Positions 18,146-25,361 of a stretch of 64,000 bases of DNA are shown piece by piece. The notes under the pieces were generated by a model that made no database searches, was not told where the DNA came from, and saw nothing but the letters and a program-made list of their open reading frames with translations. This DNA comes from JACCQS01 sp050999295. GTDB lineage: Bacteria > Actinomycetota > Actinomycetes > Mycobacteriales > Geodermatophilaceae. The position numbers and the translations under genes are program-made. Where the stretch lies: positions 6,466 to 70,465 of the forward strand of contig JBPCPI010000089.1 of NCBI GenBank assembly GCA_050999295.1. The letters run 5' to 3'. Position 1 is the stretch's first letter. Each line of letters begins with the position of its first letter.

Positions 18146-18164
18146 AAGCGGTCCTACCAATACG
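18146..18164 (+). promoter_or_regulatory. GntR/FadR-type operator, P450 side
   Basis: This is a 19-bp sequence identical to the complement of 17969-17987. The similarity continues outward to about 29 bp with two differences. It overlaps the proposed -10 of the P450 gene, so binding would block transcription. Confidence 0.65.
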
Positions 18165-18277
18165 ACTACTGGCCTTACCGTTCCCGGAAGGGGGCAGCCG
18201 ACGCTGTCTGTCCAGGAGAACGATTCCCAACCTGCTGCGGTGTGATGCGTTCCGGCCAGAGACTCGAAGGAGTTGCG

Positions 18278-19567
18278 TTGCCTCAATCTCAACCACACGC
18301 CACTAGCACCGCCGTCACTGAAGAGAACGTCCCGGCGGTCATCTCCGCCGATACCCGCGAAGTTGCGCTCGCTTTCAATTTGTTCGACCTGCCGCCGGGG
18401 TACTTCGCTGCGCCGCATGGATGGTTCCGAGCACTGCGAAATCATGACCCGGTCCATTCGAATGGCGACGGGACGATCCTGCTCACGAGATATGCAGACG
18501 TTCGGACGATATGGCGGGATGCGACGTCGTCGGTGGACAAAGCTGACCTGTTCGAACGCAAGTTCGGTGCGGGGCCACTCCTGGAGCACCACACGACCTC
18601 GATGCTCTTCCAGAACCCACCCAATCACGAGCGGTTGCGTTCGGTGGTCATCCCGTTCTTCTCACCGAAGTCCCTGGAACGGTTACGCGAATTCATAAAC
18701 AATAAGGTGGACCGCCTCTTGGACGAGATCCAGGAGCGCGGAGAACTGGATTTCGTCATCGATTTCGCGGCAAAGATTCCTATCGCGCTCATCACCCATA
18801 TCCTGGGGGTGCCAGACGAGGACGGGCCGATGCTGCGCGGATTGGGTCTGCGTGTGCTCTACCCGCTCAACCCCCGGGTTGCCGACGAGGCCATCAAGTC
18901 GGGACACGAGGCCGCCGCCGAATTCGCCGAATACATGCACGAGCACATCGTCCGGGCCCGCGCCCGCGGGCTCTCCGGGGACCCCGAGACCATCGTCGAG
19001 GCGCTGGTGGCCGCCGAGCAGGGCAGCGGGGCGATCTCAGAGGCTGAGATCGTCCACAACTGCCTCCTGGTCCTCAATGGCGGGCACACGACCACGACAG
19101 ACCTTCTGGGCGTGGGGACGCACACCTTGCTCGGCCTGCCGGACGACTACCGCGCACTGGCCGAGATGCCGGAGCGATCCGTGGCCGGGGCGATCGAGGA
19201 ATTGCTGCGGTTCGTATCCCCGCTTCAGCTGCAGTCGCGCCGCACCACGCGGAAGGTCGACCTGCCCTCTGGCCAGAGCGTTCCTGCCGACACCGAGGTC
19301 TGGGTCTGCCCTGCCTCGGCCAACCGTGACGACCGCGTTGTCGACAACCCAGAGACGCTGGACCTGGCCCGCAAACCCAACGCGCATGTCGCTTTCGGAC
19401 TCGGCGTCCACGTCTGTCTGGGGCGTCCGCTGGCCCGGATGGAGACGGTCAGCGCGTTCCCCAAACTCGCGCGACGCTTTCCCGAACTCCACCGCGCCGG
19501 TCCCCCGGTCTTCAACCAGAACGCTCGGTTCCGTGGGCTGGCAAGCCTTCCCGTACGTGTGTCATGA
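18278..19567 (+). CDS. Cytochrome P450
   Basis: This is a 429-residue soluble bacterial P450. Landmarks are the I-helix LNGGHTTTTDLL (Gly-Gly where Ala-Gly is usual, then the Thr of oxygen activation), the K-helix E308-L-L-R311 and the haem loop AFGLGVHVCLG with the thiolate Cys380. The start TTG 18278 follows AAGGAG with a 5-nt spacer; the open frame extends further upstream but through the operator. Its stop overlaps the ferredoxin reductase start (ATGA), and a ferredoxin follows, so a complete class I electron chain is encoded. It probably hydroxylates or otherwise oxidises the cluster product. The substrate is unknown. Confidence 0.9.
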   Translation: MPQSQPHATSTAVTEENVPAVISADTREVALAFNLFDLPPGYFAAPHGWFRALRNHDPVHSNGDGTILLTRYADVRTIWRDATSSVDKADLFERKFGAGPLLEHHTTSMLFQNPPNHERLRSVVIPFFSPKSLERLREFINNKVDRLLDEIQERGELDFVIDFAAKIPIALITHILGVPDEDGPMLRGLGLRVLYPLNPRVADEAIKSGHEAAAEFAEYMHEHIVRARARGLSGDPETIVEALVAAEQGSGAISEAEIVHNCLLVLNGGHTTTTDLLGVGTHTLLGLPDDYRALAEMPERSVAGAIEELLRFVSPLQLQSRRTTRKVDLPSGQSVPADTEVWVCPASANRDDRVVDNPETLDLARKPNAHVAFGLGVHVCLGRPLARMETVSAFPKLARRFPELHRAGPPVFNQNARFRGLASLPVRVS

Positions 19568-20835
19568 GCGACAGCGGCAAGGCTCCGCGCTGCCTGATCG
19601 CCGGCGGTGGGCAGGCCGCCGCGCAGGTGGCCATCAGTCTCCGCCACGTCGGCTACGCCGGAGAAATCACGGTGATCGGCGATGAGCCGACGGCGCCCTA
19701 CCAACGGCCGCCGCTGAGCAAGGCCTACCTGAAGGGCGAGATATCTGCCGAGCAGCTCCGCTTCCGTCCAGCAGCCCTGTACGAAAAGCTGCGCGTCGAG
19801 CTACGTACAGGTCAGCGCGTCGTGACCGTTGACCGCGACAAACGCGAGATCGAGCTGGACGGCGGCGAGCACGTCCCCTTCGATTGGCTCGTCCTGAGCA
19901 CTGGCGCCCGCCCGCGACCGCTGTCCGTGGCCGGAGCTGAGATCCCTCGACTACTCGCCTTGCGCACTCTTGCCGATGCCGACCGGCTGCGCGACATGCT
20001 GACCCCTGGGCGTCGGTTGCTGATCGTTGGCGCCGGTTACTTGGGGCTCGAGGTAGCGGCTGTTGCGGCCCGGCTCGGCGTTGCGGTGACCGTACTCGAG
20101 GCAGGCGAGCGGGTACTGGCGCGAGTCGCCGGATGCGAGGTGGCCGAGTTCCTGGCTGCCGTACATGCGGATGCCGGTGTGAAGATCGTGATTAGAACAA
20201 CGGTCCGCGAGCTCCTCCGCGGTCCAGACGGCGCGGCCACCGGGGTTGTCTGCTCCGACGGCCGAAGCTGGGCTGCCGACCTCGTGCTGGTCGCCGTCGG
20301 CGTGGCCCCGGAAGTGGAACTCGCCGAGGCGGCCGGCTTGCCCTGTGACAACGGGATCATGGTGGACGGGCAGGCCCGGACCAGGGACCCGCGGATCTAT
20401 GCCGCAGGCGACTGTACGAATCAGCTCGACGCCGCATCCGGCCGGCGGCTGAGGCTGGAATCGGTGAACAACGCAGTCGAACAAGGCAAGACCGTGGCGG
20501 CTGCGATTACCGGCTCATCACCCCGTGCTGCGCAGGTCCCCTGCTTCTGGTCGGATCAATATCACGTGAAGCTGCAGACCGTGGGCGTCCTTGCCGGACA
20601 TGCCGCCAGTGTCGTGCGCGGCGACCCGGCGCACGGCTCTTTCGCGGTGCTCTACCTCGACGATGGCGGCCACGTGGTCGCCGTCGACGCGGTCAACGCA
20701 CCACGTGAGTTCTCCTTCGCGCGATCCCTGCTCGGAAGGCGGCCAGTCGGCGAGCCACTGCCCTCGCCGGATGCCTGGCCGCGGGTCAAATCGGCGACGC
20801 TTCCCACGTTGCTGGGGAAAACGGCGGTGCTCTGA
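19564..20835 (+). CDS. FAD-dependent NAD(P)H:ferredoxin reductase (P450 redox partner)
   Basis: This 423-residue protein belongs to the putidaredoxin/rhodocoxin reductase family. It has the N-terminal FAD motif IAGGGQAAAQVA, a second dinucleotide motif IVGAGYLGLEVA near residue 155 for the nicotinamide cofactor, and the FAD-contacting IYAAGDC segment. The C-terminal domain is the usual reductase dimerisation type. It overlaps the P450 stop by 4 nt and the ferredoxin start by 1 nt, so the three are cotranslated. Its role is to pass electrons from NAD(P)H to the ferredoxin and then to the P450, and possibly to the diiron oxygenase. Confidence 0.9.
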   Translation: MSDSGKAPRCLIAGGGQAAAQVAISLRHVGYAGEITVIGDEPTAPYQRPPLSKAYLKGEISAEQLRFRPAALYEKLRVELRTGQRVVTVDRDKREIELDGGEHVPFDWLVLSTGARPRPLSVAGAEIPRLLALRTLADADRLRDMLTPGRRLLIVGAGYLGLEVAAVAARLGVAVTVLEAGERVLARVAGCEVAEFLAAVHADAGVKIVIRTTVRELLRGPDGAATGVVCSDGRSWAADLVLVAVGVAPEVELAEAAGLPCDNGIMVDGQARTRDPRIYAAGDCTNQLDAASGRRLRLESVNNAVEQGKTVAAAITGSSPRAAQVPCFWSDQYHVKLQTVGVLAGHAASVVRGDPAHGSFAVLYLDDGGHVVAVDAVNAPREFSFARSLLGRRPVGEPLPSPDAWPRVKSATLPTLLGKTAVL

Positions 20836-21155
20836 TGGCCACCATCACCTATGTCGAATTCGACGGCACCGAGCACGTGATCGAGGTTGAGGACGGCCTG
20901 TCTGTCATGGAAGGCGCCGTCAACAATGCCATCCCCGGTATCGATGCAGATTGCGGCGGCGTCTGTTCGTGCGCCACCTGCCACGTGCATGTCCCGGTCG
21001 AGTGGCGAGACGTCCTGCCCGAGCGCGCCGAACCCGAACTGGACATGTTGGAGTTCGCCCCGGACCGTGACGAGGACAGCCGTCTGAGCTGTCAGCTGGT
21101 CGTGGATTCGCGGCTCGACGGAATGGTCGTGCGGTTACCGGAATCCCAGGGCTAG
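20835..21155 (+). CDS. [2Fe-2S] ferredoxin, adrenodoxin/putidaredoxin type
   Basis: This 106-residue ferredoxin has the ligand pattern C-x5-C-x2-C in DADCGGVCSCATC and a fourth Cys in RLSCQLVV. The His after the third cysteine (CHVHV) and an acidic helix (EPELDMLEFAPDRDED) are typical of the P450-coupled vertebrate-type ferredoxins. It directly follows the reductase, with start and stop sharing one base. It should serve as the one-electron carrier to the P450 encoded upstream. Confidence 0.92.
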   Translation: MATITYVEFDGTEHVIEVEDGLSVMEGAVNNAIPGIDADCGGVCSCATCHVHVPVEWRDVLPERAEPELDMLEFAPDRDEDSRLSCQLVVDSRLDGMVVRLPESQG

Positions 21156-21195
21156 GCCGCAGACACCTACTCCACGTGTTGATCATGGCTGGGGT

Positions 21196-21224
21196 TTGAC
21201 CATCCTCGTGAGTGGTCCTACCAT
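21196..21224 (+). promoter_or_regulatory. Promoter and FadR-type operator of GntR paralogue 2
   Basis: TTGACC (21196-21201), a 17-bp spacer and TACCAT (21219-21224) form a good sigma-70-type promoter. The palindrome TGGTCCTACCA (21213-21223) overlaps the -10, which implies autorepression. The same arrangement occurs at 27655-27683. Confidence 0.75.
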
Positions 21225-21256
21225 TTCTCGAGGCGGTCGGACCTTCGGAGGTGCAT

Positions 21257-22054
21257 GTGGTGTCACCCGGATCCGACCTTTCTAGCCTCGTGGGCGACCA
21301 CTACCGCTCGGACCCGGTGTCCGCCGGGCTCTCCGATGTGATTCGCTCTTTAGCCCCAGGAGATCGGCTGCTCGGCGAACGAGACCTCGCTGTCACACTC
21401 GGGGTGAGTCGCACGGCACTGCGTGACCGGTTGCGGTTGATGGAGGGCTTGGGAGTTCTGAGGCGCACAACCGGCTCCGGCACCTTTGTGCAGGACCTTG
21501 ATCCCACCGGCCTTGCGCTTGCCCTCGACATCGCGCTGTCCTCGTCGCGCATTCCGCTCTCGGCATTGCACACGGTGCGCACGGCAATCGAACGGCAGGC
21601 TGCCATCGAAGCTGCCGGCCAACAGGATCCCGTGCTGATCGCCCATATGCGGAAGGCGGTGGACACGATTGCCGCGTCGACCGAGGACTCCGAAGTGGAC
21701 AATGCGGACTTCCACTTTCATGACACTTTGCTACGGGCTTCCGGCAACCAGGCCCTCGCGTTCTTCGCCAGCGCTCTGGGCGGAGTGCTCCACAAGTCGC
21801 TTCACGAGCGACGCATCGAAATGCGCAAGATCGCCGGTGACCGCGAGGTCATGGCACGCGTTCATCGCGACATCTATGACGCGGTGGCCTCCGGAGATTC
21901 CGTGGCCGCCGCTGCTGCTGTCGAGGAGCACTTCGCCACATTCGACCGGTTGGTGCTCGCAGCCCCGAAATTGACCACACCTTCCCAACTGACCGTTACG
22001 AATTCCGGCTCTCGGAAGACCGGTGATCCCGGCGGCGCCTTGTCTCCTGACTGA
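21257..22054 (+). CDS. GntR/FadR-type regulator (FCD domain), paralogue 2 of 3
   Basis: This is a 265-residue regulator starting at GTG 21257, with GGAGG at 21247-21251; the aligned GTG is conserved in paralogue 3. The helix-turn-helix is GERDLAVTLGVSRTALRDRL with wing LRRTTGSGTFVQ. The FCD domain contains ADFHFHDTLLRASGN. It is about 90 percent identical by eye to the protein at 27716 and clearly less similar to that at 9545. It overlaps none of its neighbours. In the intact module at 27.7 kb this gene precedes a TRAP transporter; here only traces of the transporter remain. It may still regulate the P450 arm, which carries matching operators. Confidence 0.88.
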   Translation: MVSPGSDLSSLVGDHYRSDPVSAGLSDVIRSLAPGDRLLGERDLAVTLGVSRTALRDRLRLMEGLGVLRRTTGSGTFVQDLDPTGLALALDIALSSSRIPLSALHTVRTAIERQAAIEAAGQQDPVLIAHMRKAVDTIAASTEDSEVDNADFHFHDTLLRASGNQALAFFASALGGVLHKSLHERRIEMRKIAGDREVMARVHRDIYDAVASGDSVAAAAAVEEHFATFDRLVLAAPKLTTPSQLTVTNSGSRKTGDPGGALSPD

Positions 22055-22150
22055 CATTCACACGAAGTACGCCCCGCGCCGGTCTTCAGGAATGCCTACG
22101 ACCGATCATCTATCCCTGTCCGATCAGGTCCCAAGATGAGGAGCGCAACG

Positions 22151-22260
22151 ATGCCCGCGCCGTCGACATGCGGATCAAGTCCTTCACGTCAGTTCGAACG
22201 CGGCACCATCACTTTCGTTCCCGGCCAACACCGCCGGCCGCCCGATGCCCTGGCTGTCCG
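22151..22260 (+). pseudogene. Remnant of TRAP transporter genes (dctP start joined to dctM fragments)
   Basis: After the GntR gene the sequence GAGGAGCGCAACGATG, which is the ribosome site and start of dctP at 28614, is retained. It then jumps to 23 bp of dctM and again to the last 60 bp of dctM. No open frame across this stretch could make a transporter. About 200 bp between the GntR stop and the PPC start hold only this relic. Confidence 0.75.
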
Positions 22261-22770
22261 GTGAAAACGGCCTCCGGAACCGGCCTTGTCCTCGTCCGCT
22301 GCGAGGCAAGTGAGGACGTCTTCGCCGGATTGTTGATGGTCTTCGACGATCTGGGCGTCGATGCTGCATCGGTCAGCGGGATGGTGGGCAGCCTTCAGCG
22401 GGTGGAGTACGCGACAGCGGTGTGCGACCCCCGCGGGCGCCCTGGCTATAGCCGCAGCGTCATACGGACTGGTCCCATCGAGATCGGGTCCGCACAGGGT
22501 CACCTGGGCCGGAATCCAGCCGGCCGACCTGAGCTGCATTTGCACGGGGTCTTCTTCACCGACGTCGGAACGGTGTTCGGCGGACACGTCGTCCAGGCCG
22601 AGGTCCTCGTCACCGTCGAGGTCGCCCTCATCCCCGATCGCGATGTCGGCTGGAGCAGGGACTACGTACGAGTCAAAGGATCGGATCTGCTACCTGTCCT
22701 GCAACCGATCAACACGGAGGGTAACGCTAGTGCGCCGTTACTGAAGTGTTTTGACGGTTCGCTTTGGTGA
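22261..22770 (+). CDS. PPC/DUF296 domain protein, degenerate copy with altered C-terminus
   Basis: This reads as 169 residues from GTG 22261, aligned with ATG 31764 of the intact copy. The PPC (Plant and Prokaryote Conserved) signature ELHLHGVFFTDVG...GGHV is present. The first 153 residues are nearly identical to the 31.7-kb copy. After NTEGNA the frame reads into the IS630 fragment and gains about 15 unrelated residues, because the copy is fused to the IS end. No convincing ribosome site remains and the promoter context is the collapsed module, so expression is doubtful. Confidence 0.6.
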   Translation: MKTASGTGLVLVRCEASEDVFAGLLMVFDDLGVDAASVSGMVGSLQRVEYATAVCDPRGRPGYSRSVIRTGPIEIGSAQGHLGRNPAGRPELHLHGVFFTDVGTVFGGHVVQAEVLVTVEVALIPDRDVGWSRDYVRVKGSDLLPVLQPINTEGNASAPLLKCFDGSLW

Positions 22771-23068
22771 GGATCTGTTCTGCGGTCTTGGTCCAGACGA
22801 ACGGGTGTGCTCGGTTGTTCCAGCCATCGATGAAGGCTCGGATCTTGGCGGTCAGTTCGGTCACCGAGCGAAAGGTGCCGCGGTGGATGGCTTGGCGTTC
22901 GATGATCCCGAACCAGACCTCGACCAGATTCATCCACGAGGCCGAGGTCGGGGTGAAGTGCACCCGGATTCGCGGGTTGGCTTCGAGCCAGTCTCGGATC
23001 TCGACGCGTTTGTGGGCGGCGTAGTTGTCCATCACCAAGTGCAGTTCGACGTCGGGATGAAGTAGCAG
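22727..23068 (-). pseudogene. IS630-family transposase, C-terminal fragment
   Basis: The conserved part begins at VELHLVMDNYAAHKR and continues through the PTSASWMNLVEVWF block to the stop at 22727. This covers the second Asp and third Glu of the DDE triad; the first Asp and the DNA-binding N-terminus are missing. The open frame extends to 23272, but that upstream part is the antisense of the DUF3883 remnant. The 3' end sits directly at the break in the PPC gene, next to a TA dinucleotide, the normal IS630 target. The other IS end is gone. Confidence 0.8.
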
Positions 23069-23164
23069 AGCGGGAGGACGCTCAGCGACATGGCACCGAC
23101 CGGAGCCAGGCGCACGCCCATTCCAGGGTCCGGATTGTTCGTCGTCTCGCGCGACGGTCGGCTG

Positions 23165-23592
23165 ACCGAAGACGAGCGGTCTGCGATAGGCACTGTCGGC
23201 GAAACCGCCGCGAATGCGTGGCTGAAACACCAAGTACCAGCAGCTCCAGTGGCGCAGCGGGTTCGCCGCCACATTGATCGGCGACCCGGAAGTGTCAGAC
23301 TCGCTCGGGTACGACTTCGAGGTCGTCTCTGGGAGGATGACGCTGATATTCGAAGTGAAGTCGGCGCGCGCGGAGCCCGCTGGTCTGCTCGAATTCGAGA
23401 TGGGTGAGTCGGAGATTCGGACCGCCGCAGGCGAACGCTCGCAACGACCGCTACCGGATTCTGCTGATCACCTCAGTTCTTGATCCGATCGAGCGCCGAA
23501 TTCATGTTCTGCCCAATCCGTTCAGTGAGCGGGGCCGTGGTCAATACCGAGTCAACGGCCGTGGCCTGCGCTACCAGTGCGCTCCTGGCTAG
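23165..23592 (+). pseudogene. DUF3883 domain gene remnant with two frameshifts
   Basis: Three frames must be joined to recover one DUF3883 (NO VEIN C-terminal) domain: DERSAIGTVGETAANAWL, then QWRSGFAATLIGDPEVSDSLGYDFEV...FEVKSA...ESEIRTA, then YRILLITSVLDP...VLPNPFSERGRGQYRV. The domain belongs to the PD-(D/E)xK-like group, and the visible FEVKSA fits a nuclease-type core. Such domains usually end large helicase or restriction-like proteins in defence islands. Only the C-terminal domain is left, flanked by an IS630 fragment and a tRNA fragment. Confidence 0.7.
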
Positions 23593-23632
23593 CAACTGCG
23601 ATCCTCCGCGTTGCACTGCCACGACTCGGAAT

Positions 23633-23679
23633 CGGTTCTTAAGGTGCGGGTTACGGGTTCGATTCCCGTGGGCCCACCA
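23633..23679 (+). other. tRNA 3'-half fragment (probable attachment-site scar)
   Basis: The T-arm ACGGG-TTCGATT-CCCGT (23653-23669), the acceptor 3' strand GGGCCCA and an encoded CCA (23677-23679) are perfect. Upstream, TTCTTAA resembles an anticodon loop, perhaps CTT for Lys, but its stem does not pair, and no TGGGCCC 5' acceptor strand or D-arm precedes it. Integrases commonly use the 3' half of tRNA genes, so this may be one end of an element. No integrase is in the window. Confidence 0.6.
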
Positions 23680-23850
23680 ATCATCTCACTTCTTCCGCTG
23701 ATGCTTGACGTTTCGGTTTCGGGTGATGGCTGACGTTATGTCGGCTGTCCTGGAAAGCCTGCTGCCAAGCCACCGAAATTCCGTTGTCCGGGCGGTTCCA
23801 CCTCATGGCGCGAGAGAATTCCGGCTCGAGCCGGAGAAGACCTGATGAGG

Positions 23851-24864
23851 TCAACCATGCACCTGCGGCTTGCCGAGCCGGCCCACCACGTCGTCCACGT
23901 CCATCCCATGGAGCCGGAGCAGGTTCTCGCCGAGAATCTTGCGTTTGGCTACCTCCGTGAGCTGCGGGTAGCCATACCCGTCACACAGGTCCTGCGGTAT
24001 CTGGAAGTCCATGAAGGCGCGAAGGGCCCACTGGGGATGGAAGATCGGCGCCTCGCTCCCGTATACGATCTTGTCCTCTCCGCACCAGAACAGCAGCTTC
24101 CCGAGGATCTCGGCGAACATCCGCGGTGCGCGTACGAGGAAGTTGATCGTGGCAGCGAGCGAGGCGTAGAGATTCGCGTGCCGGATTAGTTGCCAGCAGG
24201 TCTCGTCGATGAACGGCAGGCCGACGTGGAAGATCACGAAGTTCAGATCCGGGAAGGCCGCGGCGCAACCGTCCATGTCCCACGTCTGGGTGGCTTCGAC
24301 CGGCTGGGGGCCGAGTGGCACGCCCTTATGCACGCCGATCAAATTGATCCCGAGTTCCTGGGCCTTCTCGAAGACCGGAAAGGCGATCTGGGGGTCGTCC
24401 ATCCGCCAAGAGAACGGCGTACCGAAGTCATAGCGGACGTTGTAGAACTTGAAAGCCCGGGCGTTGAACTCGCCGACCTGGCGCTCCATGTCGTCAAGAG
24501 CGCGGCGGCCCTCCAGTGGGTTCACCGTGCCCCAGTAAACAGTGCGTTCCGGATCCCGGGCGGCCAGCTCGGTGCACTCCTGCCACGGTGAGAGCCCGTC
24601 CTTGAACATGTCTGTCAGAGGCAGGGGCATCGCCACGAGCATGTCGGTGTCGGACTGGTCGTAGACCATCTCCTGGATGTCGTTGGCCGTCCACTGACGC
24701 AGCCATTCCTCTTGCGGCAGAACCTTTTCACCGTCTGGAGTCAAGGTCGCGTGGAACGCGTACAGATGGTTGATGAACATCTCGCCCGGCCGGCCGAAGG
24801 CGTTCTTGGGGTTGGCGTTGAAGGGGTGCGCGACGCCGTCGAAGACAAACGTGTCACCGATCAC
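23851..24864 (-). CDS. Amidohydrolase-2 family protein (ACMSD-like metal-dependent hydrolase/decarboxylase)
   Basis: This is a 337-residue TIM-barrel protein. The N-terminal FDGVAHPFN corresponds to the first metal-His motif, with further His residues in IGVHKGVPLG and VIFHVGLPF. A GSEAPIFHP segment replaces the usual GSD/P motif (Asp to Glu). Relatives include ACMSD and 6-methylsalicylate decarboxylase as well as hydrolases, so decarboxylation, hydration or hydrolysis are all possible. The start GTG 24864 has GGAGG 6 nt upstream. It overlaps the preceding MIP18-like gene by 11 nt and is therefore coupled to it. An IclR operator controls the shared promoter region. Confidence 0.78.
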   Translation of the reverse strand: MIGDTFVFDGVAHPFNANPKNAFGRPGEMFINHLYAFHATLTPDGEKVLPQEEWLRQWTANDIQEMVYDQSDTDMLVAMPLPLTDMFKDGLSPWQECTELAARDPERTVYWGTVNPLEGRRALDDMERQVGEFNARAFKFYNVRYDFGTPFSWRMDDPQIAFPVFEKAQELGINLIGVHKGVPLGPQPVEATQTWDMDGCAAAFPDLNFVIFHVGLPFIDETCWQLIRHANLYASLAATINFLVRAPRMFAEILGKLLFWCGEDKIVYGSEAPIFHPQWALRAFMDFQIPQDLCDGYGYPQLTEVAKRKILGENLLRLHGMDVDDVVGRLGKPQVHG

Positions 24865-25261
24865 GAGGAACCTCCGAAATGCTGAGTGGGAGTGCTGCGG
24901 GGTGGGCGGCCAGGTAGTCATCACGGCTGGACACCTGTGCCGGATCGGGTAGGAATCGGAGCTTGCGGCGTGCCTCTTCGGACAGACGATCGGTGGACCA
25001 GGCTTGGTCCCAAACGATCTCGACCTCGGCCTCGGTGACACCCGTCATCGCCGAGACCCGTTCCTCGACCTCGGTGAGCACTTTCGCGGCAAACGGGCAC
25101 CAGCCGGATGTCAGGAGGAGTTCAACCCGGATACCGCCGGATTCATCCTGTACAGCGGTGTGCAGCAGGCCCATGTCGACGACCGAGATGCCCTTCTCCC
25201 GACAGCATGGGTCATAAACATCCTGCAGGGCTGAGGACACCTGAGGCAGCACGTTCGTCAT
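24854..25261 (-). CDS. MIP18/SufT-like (DUF59) metal-sulfur cluster assembly factor
   Basis: This 135-residue protein has an N-terminal DUF59 domain with VYDPCCREKGISVVDMGLL and the characteristic LTSGWCPFAAKVLTEVEE, whose Cys corresponds to the reactive Cys in this family, and a C-terminal tail rich in Arg and Pro. ATG 25261 is preceded by AGGAGG 7 nt upstream. It heads a two-gene operon with the amidohydrolase. DUF59 proteins help mature Fe-S proteins but also occur as phenylacetate monooxygenase-associated PaaD types. Pairing with a metal hydrolase suggests a specific metal-loading or partner role, which is inferred. Confidence 0.75.
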   Translation of the reverse strand: MTNVLPQVSSALQDVYDPCCREKGISVVDMGLLHTAVQDESGGIRVELLLTSGWCPFAAKVLTEVEERVSAMTGVTEAEVEIVWDQAWSTDRLSEEARRKLRFLPDPAQVSSRDDYLAAHPAALPLSISEVPRDR

Positions 25262-25317
25262 CGGCGGACCTCCTAGCGCGACCGTAGACGCCGTGCGATC
25301 TTTGCCCAAGCACCCAG

Positions 25318-25334
25318 ATTTCATATCGTGAAAT
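25318..25334. promoter_or_regulatory. Palindromic IclR-type operator
   Basis: The sequence ATTTCA-TATCG-TGAAAT is a perfect 6-bp inverted repeat with a 5-bp centre. It lies in the 100-bp gap between the divergent amidohydrolase operon and the iclR gene. AT-rich TTTCA/TGAAA half-sites are usual for IclR regulators. Confidence 0.7.
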
Positions 25335-25361
25335 GAGGGTGGCCCGAGTGTGGAGGCAGAC

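Larger units (their letters stand above)
17933..18277. promoter_or_regulatory. Divergent promoter region between the diiron oxygenase and P450 genes
   Basis: This is 345 nt of non-coding DNA separating the two arms of the cluster. It contains two inverted copies of one element, about 29 bp with two internal mismatches, whose 19-bp core is identical (17969-17987 and the complement of 18146-18164). Each copy points TACCAA toward its own gene, as in the -10 position of the GntR promoters at 21219 and 27678. For the P450 side TGGACG (18132-18137), 17 bp and TACCAA (18155-18160) form a possible promoter. No good -35 is evident on the other side. Confidence 0.6.
21196..22740 (+). repeat. Collapsed duplicate of the GntR-TRAP-PPC module (paralogous to 27655-32231)
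   Basis: Three blocks align with the intact module in order. Block 1 (21196 to about 22153) matches 27655-28616 and covers the promoter, GntR gene and dctP start codon. Block 2 (22164-22186) is a 23-bp identity to 31254-31276, inside dctM. Block 3 (about 22203-22740) matches 31705-32231, the dctM end and the PPC gene. The copy therefore lacks roughly 2.6 kb and 0.43 kb, namely all of dctP, dctQ and most of dctM. Confidence 0.8.

Noticed and set aside
23590..23679. A complete tRNA gene
   Set aside because: The T-arm and acceptor 3' strand are good, but no 5' acceptor strand, D-arm or paired anticodon stem precedes them.
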